Shown in pieces: positions 54,720 through 64,000 of a DNA stretch of 64,000 nt. Source of the stretch: Ampelocalamus luodianensis (lineage: Eukaryota > Streptophyta > Magnoliopsida > Poales > Poaceae); the NCBI GenBank assembly GCA_036346255.1, contig CM070628.1, forward strand, positions 11,733,840 through 11,797,839, read 5' to 3'. Position 1 is the first letter of the stretch; each line of letters starts with the position of its first letter. The notes beneath the pieces are model-generated. The model had not been told where the DNA came from. It ran no database searches and was given only the letters and a program-made list of their open reading frames with translations. Both the position numbers and the translations under genes were made by a program.

Positions 54720-57700
54720 TGTGGGGACCCAGTAATTATCTCCATAAGATCGAGATTAGACAAGGTCTTAGGGACATAATTACGGGTCTCCGGTAAATGA
54801 ATTCCAATTTAACTCTACCCAAGTGAGAGGCTTAGCCGAATACTGGAGCCTCAACGATCATCCGCGCTGCTCCCTTGCGAGCGTTACATGATTGTCGATT
54901 CTCCCTCGATTCGAAGCACTATCCTTGGTGAGTTAAATGGGAATTCATCAACAACGAGTATGACATATATTGGCTCCCAAGATCAATGACCAATATACTC
55001 ATACCCTTACTCAACGTTGATTACATCCATACAACGCATACAACAAGAGATAACAGACATACTGCATAATAGTTAAGGTCTGTAGCTTATTACAAACGGC
55101 CGACCGGCCAAATTTAAAGTAGAGTATCAAGTAGCAATGAATTAAATAGATAAAGCAAAAGACCCAGATGGTATGCCCATCACCCATCGGCAACCGATCG
55201 GGGTTAAATGGCGACACACTACTCATTAGTGTCACCCAAGTCAACACTAGCGAGATCGTCATAATCATAACCTTCCTCACCGAAAAGGCCAAGAAGCATC
55301 TGGTGAGTACAAGCGTGCTCGCAAGTCTTACACAAATAAAAATAGTTATGCATAAGGGTCATTCAAAGGATGGCTCATATTGGTTTAGTTTTGCGAAAAG
55401 ACGCAACAATTAACATCCTACACATACTAGTTTTTCATGTGCCCATTTAAGATCAGATTTGAAGTAGAAGTAAAACATGTAGTAAAGCATTTCAAGAATA
55501 AACAATTGAATCATACAAAGACCAAAGTGGCAGCCCACTTTGATATACTAAACACATGAACAACCCGCTCATGACGAATCCCAAGTTTAACCACAATTTT
55601 AATTAAAAGTCTAACAATAAGCGACCACAAATTTCAAGCGGTTGTCCATAATCGTGGACACGGCTATTCGAATAGATTAATACCTGCAGGGTGTACTACT
55701 TTACCCACACGACTTGATTAGCCCGTAAGCCTCCAGAGGCCTCGAAATAGCACACTTCCTATGGTATGTCGGTGGGTAAATCAAGATCTGATCATTTTCA
55801 GAAGAAAGCCCTATTGAGCTAAGTCCCCTTGTGAGATGGTTCCTTGCCTAGTACAAGCGTCGGATAGCACTTGCTAGGGGGCTCACAAGTTATATTGGAA
55901 ATACCGATGCAATCAAAACAAAAGAATTGGTGCTCCCTTGCACACTATAAAGGATTACATCGGCTCCTCAAAGAACATAGGATTTCACGGTCGCTATGCC
56001 CCTTACACCACCAAGGACTTAACACAATAAAACCCTCCCCCTACTTAACCATACGGCTCCCAACCCGCGTGTGGCAGCACGAGTGTTGCTTGAACAGTAG
56101 GTACCCAAAGTTCGGTCCTTAATTGTCCAAACAAGTCCTTCCACATACCCAATTCTCGTGCACAAAGACACCATCACTAACCAACACTTGTCCGGACCAA
56201 ATCTCTTTTAAAACTTACAAAATTTGACTCATAAAACAGCTACAAAGAGCTGAAGTAAAAACATAAAGTAAGGGTTGTGTATATCCCAAAACCATCGGGT
56301 TATTCCCGACGATCGAACTACCGTGTCTAGACTTGCATGGCTAAGCAATTCTATCACCCATAATTCACACATCCTATCTTAAGCATATAGGAGTTGGCAT
56401 AATTCAAGATTAACCTCAAGCATAGGACATATCTAAACTACACATCACAAAAATATTGACATAATCAAAATAGCATGCAAGCAATTATCATTGCACTAAC
56501 TTAACCAAAACTGGGATCAAATATGATGCAAAAGAAAGTTCAAATGATGCTTGCCTTGCTGGTACAGTAGCTGCTCGCTCTCAGTAGCGTAAGTGTCGAT
56601 GTCAATATGCTCGGGATCTATATAATTATAACATCAAATAAATACCGAGAAAACAACTCAAAAACCAAAATGCTCAAAAATGCATGATTTTTCTACAGTA
56701 GTTAGGTCATGATTTTAAAGGATTTTTGGTGAAAGAATTATTTCATTTTGATTTAGCATGTGAAAGTTATAATGGTCTGAATTTCAGATTTCAATAAGCC
56801 GTCATTATGTAATTTAATTATGAAGTAAAATTTTGTAGAACAGTGGCGGGGTAAAGGATCACATAGGTAAATAGGTAATATTAATACAAGTTCAGAATAG
56901 TTGAGTTTGTCCCATTTGGAGTTTTTATGATTTTGTTATCGATTTTCAAAGTTATCAGCCTTTTATAGCATACAAATAATGGAGTTAAGGAGTTTATTCT
57001 CCCAAAATAGTTTCTGTGATAGAGGTAATGTGGAGACTATTTTAATAATTAAGTTCACTGAAAATGAAAATTATCAAAAGTGGTCTCACTGTTTTTGGAG
57101 TTTCCAATATTTACTTATGCATTTTTAAAGATTTCAGTCCATTTTCCTATTGTAAATATAATGATTCTAATGAATAAATTTCCAATTAAAGCCCTCTGCT
57201 ACAGAGACATGTATGAAACTAATTTTGATAGGAAGTCCATTAAGAATGTAAATTTCCAGAAGTGGTTTCATGTGATTTGGAGTTAAGATGAAATAGTTAT
57301 GCATTTCTAAAGTTAATACTAATTTCCAGTGTATAAATAAACTGATTTCGAATTTACTAAAGTGATTTTTACTCTTCTCACCGAGTGCAGCGCTAGCCGC
57401 AGTCACTGGACCAGCGGGCCCGCTCGTCAGCGGCCCACTGCTAGGCGCGCGCACGTGTGCGTGCTAGGGCGATGGTTGCGAGCCGTTGGATCAAGATCCA
57501 ACGGTCCATATTCGAGATGCAATAGGACGGTCCGAATGTCTCACAAATCCAGGCCGTTCCTTTCGCATCTGACGGCCCATGATCGTAGCGTAATCGGAAA
57601 TTCCGAAGAGCCACCAATCTGGACCGTCGATATCGCATCGGACGGTCCACAACGATCCAAGTGTAAGGAACGGCGCCAGTACATCGCACGTGTTTAAATT

Positions 57701-59565
57701 TTTGGGCCCACACGTCAGTGGCTCCAACGTTTACCAAACGTGTTGTTTTCTGTGGGTGGGGCCCGCATGTAATAGACTCATCAGCGCCGCTTAAGACAAC
57801 ACTTAAATGCTAATGATAGGAGTTTAACGGCTAATGACATGCTACAGTGACGGTCGGCGTACGACAACGGGATTTCATCCCGCGCGCTTCACCGGCGGCT
57901 TGCCGGCGATCCCGGCCACGGCGGCGTGAACCAAGAGCATGGACAGATGGAGAATAGCAAGGCACTCCCAATGGGAGTAGTCCCGACGACTGAGCCGGCC
58001 CAGAACGGCGGCTAGCCGACGGCGAGCGGCGGTACTAAATACTGCAAAAGGAGCTACGCCGATTTGAACGCGTTCTGAGCAAAAGTACACATGCTTATGC
58101 TCCTAGGGGGCATGAGGAAGGTACCTGAGCTAGGAGAGGGCCTGGAGAAGCTTGGGGATAGCTGGAGCAGTGTCGGCGCCGGAGAAGAAGTAGCGGCACA
58201 ACACGACTTCACGTGGAGAAGATGATTGGAGAAACCTTAAGGACAGAGAATGGTTAAGGTAGCTCAAGGACCATATGAGAATGCTTCATGAGCAAAGAAT
58301 TGAAGAATGGCTTACCAAAACGAAGTGGGAGAGGAAAGGTTGTTTCCCCGGCCGAAAATGGTTCAATCTTCAAATCAACAAAATCCTGCCGTGCAAGGAC
58401 CAAATCGATTGAGGCGTTCTGACCATTAAACTAAGGCATACAAAGTGACGCGATGGAATGTGGGTCATACCTTCCGGAGACGAAGAAGACACGAGGGTGT
58501 CCTCCGGAGCGTGCTCGCACCGAGCCAGAGCACGACGATGGGGCGAGGCTACAAGCAAAAATAAGGGTTCGCTTGAGCAAAAATGGAAATGCCAATGAAC
58601 ATGGAACGGAGGAGCACCACCCGTGGAAGCTACCCAAGTAGAAGCCGAGAAAGCCTCCTCTCCTCTCACAACCGAGGAGAAGTGAGGGAAAAGGAGGGCT
58701 TCGAGGTGATAAAGCCGAGGGGCGTTGGGGTGGGTGCGGTGTGCGAGAAGAAACGCGGGACAAAGCCAGCGGCGCGGTGAAGTGACGAGGATCGGGCGAG
58801 ACGACCGCGTGGCGAGGAGTGTCCGCGAGGGCGCGCGGGAGGTTGAAGGAAGGCGACAAGCGGGCCCGTGATGGCGGCGACTTAAGGTGCGGGGTAAGCT
58901 AGCGCCACGTGGCGAATGAGGACCGTTAGATCGAGATTGGAAGGTGAGATTTCACGTGTTGTTTTGAATCGCTAATGATGGCGGAATCTGGACCGTCGAT
59001 CTCAGATCCAAGGGCTGCATGTGCCGGTGCATTTAAGTGACGCGGTCGAGTCAAGCCGCGTGGTCGGACCCAGTCGACTGCAGTCCGAGCCATAAGAACG
59101 ATGCAGCTTGGTGATTCTAATTTATTTGATTCTAGTTTGACTGAGGCTTTATAAATAGAAATAAATTTCTAAAAATTATGAAATAATTTGTGGGGGTTCC
59201 TGGGATGACATAGTTCTCATAAAAATTATAAAACCCTACTGTTCGTAATATAGTTTGTGATACTTAAATTCAAACATGTTGTATGTCTATAAATGTTGCT
59301 TGAATTTTAATGAGGTTCAAACTAGTCCCAAAAATTTTGAAAAAATTATATTAATTCATGATAATTAATTTAGTATTCGAATAAATTGGTTCCAGATGAT
59401 GATCACAACTTTTTATCACTGATTTGAATTGAAATTTAAATTTGAAGGGTAGGTTCATGTTTTTAACAGATTTTCCAAGTGCAATAAATTATGAAATGGT
59501 TTGAATTTAATAATGCATGCTAATGAAATACATATTAATACATTTTAATTGCTGGGGCTGTGACA
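54720..59565 (-). repeat. 5' LTR (4,846 bp)
   Basis: Plus strand TGTGGGGACCC ... GGGGCTGTGACA. Partner of 43927-48781. Confidence 0.93.
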
Positions 59566-59570
59566 GTCAA

Positions 59571-59877
59571 CTTAATGGTTAATTAAGATTGTACGTACTG
59601 CAGAATATTTAGGGAATTGCTATATAACTTTCGACAACTTTTTGAAGTTAAAATTGTCATTTTTCTATTCGTTAGATGTGCTATAAGATTCGTGTTGTTA
59701 ATGATTCTAACTAGTTCATAGAGTTGAAAGAGGAGATTTTTATCAACGTAATGGCTATTTGACCCCATATGTATGTGAGGGATTCGTCTCGTGATGCTTC
59801 GAGAAACATCACTCATGACAAACTAATATCTTTTGCAACTCATCAAGAGGCGTTGGGGAGATGTTTATTTTTTTTTT
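59571..59877. other. AT-rich flank, no gene seen
   Basis: About 300 bases of AT-rich DNA between the retrotransposon and the tandem repeats. Confidence 0.4.
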
Positions 59878-60417
59878 GTCTTTGTTATTGCTCAACCTCT
59901 CAAAATATATGTGACGAACATAACAGGTTTACCACATTGCGGTATTTTGTTGGTATATAATTTTATTTTGTGTCTTCGTTTTTGGTCAACCTCTTAAAGT
60001 ACATGTGAAAAACATAACGGGTCCATCACATTGTTGTATTTTGTTGGTATATAATTTTATTTTTTGTCTTTGTTTTTACTCAATCTCTCAAAGTACATGT
60101 GAGATTTTGAATCATGTGATGGAAATATGAGTTACTAAAACTTTCAAGAATGATTACAGTGACTAAGAACAAAAATTAGATAAATAATTTACTATAATTT
60201 ATGTATAATGGAGTTGTAAATGAATTTTCAGAATGCTTTTTGTCTTTATTTTTGCTCAACCTCTCAAAGTACATGTGAGATTTTAGATCATGTGATCGAA
60301 ATATGAGTTATTAAGACTTTCAAGAATAATTACAGTGACCAAGAACAAAAATTACATAAATAATTTACTATAATTTATGTATAATAAAGTTGTAAATGAA
60401 CTTTTAGAATGTGACAG
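59878..60417. repeat. Composite tandem repeat (2 x 94 bp, 2 x 176 bp)
   Basis: A leader of the type GTCTTTGTTTTTGCTCAACC / TCTCAAAGTACATGTGA begins four units at 59878, 59972, 60066 and 60242. Units 1-2 (94 bp) continue with CATAACAGGTTTACCACATTG and GGTATATAATTTTAT. Units 3-4 (176 bp) continue with GATTTTGAATCATGTGAT, ACTTTCAAGAATGATTACAG and TTTACTATAATTTATGTATA. One leader is thus joined to two different bodies, each then duplicated. Confidence 0.85.
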
Positions 60418-63108
60418 TCTTTTTATAGAGAAAACTGTCATATTATGTGTAGACAGACCTGAATATTTAAGAGCCAAGCAGTACTACTGCAGCAGAGCAA
60501 TTATTCGGCACAGGTTCCCGCGATGCCAAAATTCAGCAGCAAGGAGAGAAAAAACAACATTCGGATTGGCGTAAATACTTCGATCCTGAATGGAACCTAG
60601 GAATCCTGTCGATTCATGTAAAATTTCTCAGATTTACTGTTTCACATGTGTTTCAAATTTTGTAAAATCATAGTTAATTTTCTCTTATCGGATTAGCGTA
60701 GATATTCATGCTCAAGCGAGGTCATCTTTCTCCTTTCGGGCGGCTGGCGACGGTGGTGGCGATGGCCAATGGATTAGAGTTAGGTTTTACCTATTTAGGG
60801 TTCGGGTTCACAGGTGCCCCCCAAGCTTAGAGGGAGGCTAGGTGGCGGCAAACCGGCGGTGGGTAGCGGCGGCGGCGCCGGACGCGGGCGAGGAGCAGTG
60901 ATGCTCCCAGTCCCACTATTTTTCTTTCTAAAATTAATTCTTGTGTGGAATTTGTTTTGCTTGAGTTAATTATAGGAATCGTAGAGAAGAAAGATGGAGG
61001 AGGAGCGTATAAAACTAAGTGTGCACTTGAGCACATGAATGTGTGCATGGTACACGTGAGGAGCAGCTACACGTGAGTGGACCAACGCACATACGAGGCA
61101 TGGATATTGCATGGGAACCCGGAGGGGGCAATGGAAAAAGGAATTGCATGTGCATGGGCTTGCTTGGTGTTCTGTTCGTCATGTTCATGAAAGTTTCTAC
61201 ATGAATTCCAAGGTTTTCAATGCGCACAAAGTTTATATTTAGAAAGCTTATGAAGTCTAGTTTCCAACGGATCAAATGACATGTGATTTGAAGCTTTATA
61301 CACAAAGTTATGGTAACTTCATTGGATGTTGCACGGTCTATCCATAACGTCGTACGAGAGTTAACAATCTTGAGGAGTCCGTGACTTGTGCGACTTTTTT
61401 GGGTGATATTGGGATATTCCATGACTTTCCAATGGTCTAGGAGACTTCCTTTTTCATGTTGTCCACGGATCCAAGTCAGCCATAACAAGGAATTTGACGA
61501 TAGGTGAATTAATTTGGCTACTATTCATGCATGGTTGCTATTCATGCAAGGACAGTATTCACTGAGGCTACTATTACTTGTAATTCAATAAGTTACTAGT
61601 ACGGTGCCCGTACATATCAGCAAACGAGATCCTAAACCGTATAATAAATATTAATTTTCTTTCACACATATAAATTAACTCCGCCTATTGCATCACCTAC
61701 TACTACTACTACCCGAAAATTAAAATTTTGAGCACATAGATTGTTTACGTTTGGAATTTGAAGTTGATGCCAACTTCCCTCCCCGATGTGCTGCCTATTT
61801 CCAGCCATTGCCGGCTGATAAGGAAGAGGGCTACGCACCGATAGCCACCTTTTTCCACCCTGAACCCAAGCCACGACTCGATTCATCCGGCCATTGGCCT
61901 CTACAGCCCTCGCCAAGCATATGCAGCGAGGGTGTGGGTGGCCAGTGGAGGAGGTGGTGGCGTCATCGCGTTGGTCATCGTGGAGGTGGCGATGGCGCAG
62001 GGGATGATTAGGATGAAGATGACATAGTGTGGTGAACTTGAGACAGCGGCGCGACAAGGGAAGGATGCCTTCATTTCTACCTCTTCCTCATGCGTCGTCA
62101 CTGCCTCCCCTCCCTTCCCAGGCTCGTCGCTTCTCCTCCAAGGTGCTGCCTCCTCCTTTCCTCCCTTCCCTCCCATTGCCTTCTCTCGTCCCCGACGCCA
62201 CCTCCCCTGCCTGCTACCTCCTCCTATCGCCAGCACTACCTTCCCACGCCGTCACCTCCTACGCTGTTGGATCCCATCATCTTCGTGCACGTCGCCTTGC
62301 AACCCATGAATTGATCCCAAAGGGGCTGGGATCTCTAAGGCACGAAGTGAATGTCAGACAGGCGCAGGTGGCGAGTCGCGGTGCGAGACAGGAAGGATTG
62401 GTATGACAACGAATTTCAATGTGTGCATGTGAGGAAGAAGTGGGGCGGCGACGGTTTGAGTGGTTGCAGAATAAGTGGGGGTATGAATATGTTCACGAGT
62501 CAACGGGGGGAGGGGGGGTGAGGCCTTGTCCCTGTCAGGTTGGGTCCACATGCTGGTGCGCCTCGATGAGGAATTTGGGAGGGTGGGAGAGGCCAACCAC
62601 GTGCATAGGATAAAGAACATCGTTCCGCTGCGCGGTGGTAAACTCCTTTTATTAGTTAAGATATTGGTTTGTGAGTGTGCTGATTTTCTTGCAATTCAAT
62701 TCACCCGAATTGGTTTGTGAGTTTGTTGTTCTTCGTGCTACCGTGAAAGATTGGGCCAACAATCAGGATCCATCTAATCAGCTAGTTGGATCCTTATCTC
62801 CTTATCAAGTAGGGTGGGGGGTGACGACGACCGAAGTGGTTAGAAGGCGATAGCTGCCGGAGACGAGGAAGAAGGTGGCAGCGAGAGGGGGGAGGCATCT
62901 CTCCGGAGGAGAAAGAAGGGTGGCAGCGGCGGTCGAAATGGAAGGCGGAGCAAAAGGACCTCGCCGGCGGGCATCGCTAGTGCTGGCGATGTGGCAGGAG
63001 GTGGCATAGGGGTGGGGCTGGGGGCAGCTGGGTGTGGAGAGGGTAAGTGTTAATTTGGGTTAGGATGTGGTAGGTTATATACGTGAGAGAGGGAGAGATG
63101 TGAGCCAC
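60418..63108. other. Decayed intergenic DNA, no gene recognised
   Basis: GC-rich patches (60720-60910, 61900-62260, 62820-63040) alternate with AT-rich DNA. Frames such as 61015-61488 (minus) and 62029-62406 (plus) lack known motifs. The stretch 61200-61480 reads like a fragment of a Gypsy LTR (CAAAGTTATGGTAACTTCA). TTACTAGTACGGTGCCCGT near 61591 resembles a terminal motif common in grass repeats; no partner end was found. Confidence 0.35.
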
Positions 63109-63676
63109 ATGTTTGACAGCCCAGACCAAGGATCAAATTCACGCCAAACCGTGTACACAGCACACGCGAGCACCTTGGAAGAACACAGAGACACACTCGG
63201 GCGAACTCGGTGTAGACACACACACGAGAGCACTTTGGAGATAAACACACACAAGCACAACACACGAGCTTAGCGACGACGTAACCTTCTTGACGTCTTT
63301 TCTGGTTTTCTCATCTCTCTAAGCAAACTGGTTACATGACTTATATAACATACACACGATCAAGTTACCACCACTTGATCCACAACTCCCGGTCTCATAC
63401 CACTAGCCGTGAGATCCACAAGATTCGGACTCCACATCGGCCACTCACCGAGTGCCACTAACTAGCTAACGTGCATGCTGCCATCATCCACCGCATGCAT
63501 GCATATACTCTAACTAAACTAACTAACACACGCACACTACGGCCTCCACGCGAACATATCACGTTTCCAGCCACATGCAAGCTCATGCAACGCGTCTGAC
63601 ACATGACGTGACAAAACCCAAGACTCGACGCAAACATGAAATGACTCTAAACAACAAGATTAGTTCCAACAATGTT
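63109..63676. repeat. Target-site duplication ATGTT of the solo Copia-type LTR
   Basis: ATGTT at 63109-63113 and 63672-63676 flanks the LTR ends. Confidence 0.8.
63114..63671 (-). mobile_element. Solo Copia-type LTR (558 bp)
   Basis: The minus strand starts TGTTGGAACTAATC and ends GGGCTGTCA, with TG...CA ends and a 5-bp target duplication. No PBS or PPT adjoins it, so it is a solo LTR. The TGTTGGAA start is typical of grass Copia LTRs. CA-rich runs (ACACACAC) lie near 63215 and 63245. Confidence 0.75.
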
Positions 63677-63943
63677 CTTAATTCAACGGTGGAAAAAGTA
63701 ACTGTGATTTCACAGATTTATAGACGTGTGTGAAATAGATCTGTGTGCCTCCGTGCTTCACGGCGAGCGGGTTGCTCGAAGCATCGCTCGTTCCTGGTCA
63801 GCGTCGTACTCTGGCCATGCATGGCCAGCCAGCTACCTCCAAGTCTCCAACTGATCCAGTCATCCAGAGTTTGAAATCCTGCAACGAATGCAGCACAAGG
63901 CACACACGAAGCTAGCTTCTGATCACGCTCAAAGGCAAAACCC
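63677..63943 (+). other. Promoter-proximal DNA
   Basis: Unique-looking sequence upstream of the TATA box. It contains CATGCATGG near 63816, an RY-type motif (CATGCATG) known from plant promoters. No gene. Confidence 0.4.
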
Positions 63944-63951
63944 TATAAATA
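63944..63951 (+). promoter_or_regulatory. TATA box of a gene starting right of the window
   Basis: TATAAATA in the context CCCTATAAATAGCC, an excellent plant TATA box. It is followed by a C/A/T-rich stretch (CAACTCAACCACAGCTCC) typical of plant 5' UTRs; transcription would start about 30 bases downstream (about 63975-63985). No ATG-led gene is visible before the window ends. Confidence 0.55.
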
Positions 63952-64000
63952 GCCAACTCAACCACAGCTCCACTGAGGTACTGACTACTCTGATCAAAAC

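Larger units (their letters stand above)
43927..59565 (-). mobile_element. Complete Tekay/Del-like Gypsy chromovirus (15,639 bp)
   Basis: Structurally complete on the minus strand: 5' LTR (59565-54720), PBS, extra ORF, gag, protease, RT, RNase H, integrase, chromodomain, PPT and 3' LTR (48781-43927), with GTCAA target duplication. The integrase-chromodomain order and the NHTENEATWE chromodomain ending identify a chromovirus; the gag type and ~4.85-kb LTRs suggest Tekay/Del. In 1 kb of AT-rich LTR (45540-46560 vs 56320-57340) I count only a few substitutions, so it inserted recently, yet the ORFs are broken by small indels. Confidence 0.92.
43922..59570. repeat. Target-site duplication GTCAA of the 15.6-kb element
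   Basis: GTCAA at 43922-43926 and 59566-59570 flank the element ends TGTGGGGACC and GCTGTGACA exactly. Confidence 0.93.

Noticed and set aside
61580..61620. ACTAGTACGGTGCCCGT motif as a transposon end
   Set aside because: Resembles recurrent grass repeat termini but no partner end or duplication is visible.
62029..62406. 125-codon plus-strand ORF
   Set aside because: Low-complexity Ser/Pro/Leu composition with an overlapping ORF on the other strand; no domain.

Overview
The window looks like nuclear DNA from a grass (Poaceae). Every recognisable gene is a eukaryotic, plant-type, usually intron-containing fragment. Most of the rest is nested LTR retrotransposons with very large Gypsy LTRs, Copia pieces, a hAT-type element, a Tourist-type MITE and AT-rich satellite-like DNA. 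No gene is seen both complete and open. No rRNA, tRNA, CRISPR or bacterial operon structure was found. The exact species cannot be told from the sequence alone.

Layout. (1) 1-3024: a broken F-box protein gene (+) resembling the Arabidopsis At5g39450 family. It carries an internal tandem duplication, a truncated Copia insertion (842-1449, minus) and a 792-bp hAT-type element (1677-2468) with a perfect 8-bp target duplication. (2) 3025-10570: AT-rich DNA, the 3' half of a decayed Copia element (5394-7313), a Tourist-like MITE (7539-7833) and a degenerate tandem array of ~74-bp units (8300-9490). (3) 10571-28440: nested Gypsy elements. A first element (LTR 10571-12969, PBS, leader) is interrupted at 14551 by a minus-strand LTR remnant. 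That remnant is split by a 10.9-kb Tekay/Del-like chromovirus (15440-26340, target duplication GTAAG), which lost its 3' internal end and 1.5 kb of its 3' LTR through a junction at a 4-bp match.

(4) 28440-43926: a mosaic of gene fragments, all on the minus strand. It holds the first exon of S-adenosylhomocysteine hydrolase fused to unrelated sequence (31496-31957), two spliced exons of a probable SEN1-like helicase (36134-36514) and three spliced exons of a GDT1/TMEM165-type transporter (37747-41180). A 2,355-bp solo Gypsy LTR (37950-40304, target duplication AAATG) sits in intron 1 of the transporter fragment. The block also has four short tandem duplications and a nearly perfect 84-bp-arm hairpin. 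Shared orientation and unrelated parent genes suggest transposon-mediated capture, but no transposon ends were found.

(5) 43927-59565: a structurally complete 15.6-kb Tekay/Del-like element on the minus strand. It has two ~4.85-kb LTRs, PBS, PPT, target duplication GTCAA, gag-protease-RT-RNase H-integrase-chromodomain, and an extra ORF of unknown function between PBS and gag. (6) 59566-64000: composite tandem repeats (59878-60417), decayed sequence, a 558-bp solo Copia-type LTR (63114-63671, target duplication ATGTT) and, at the right edge, a TATA box (63944) probably belonging to a gene that starts outside the window.

The LTR pairs of both Tekay elements are nearly identical in AT-rich parts but differ by many small indels at CAG/CTG/CG positions. 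These same positions break the ORFs, and one alters the primer-binding site. Part of the apparent decay may therefore be consensus error at methylated motifs rather than mutation.
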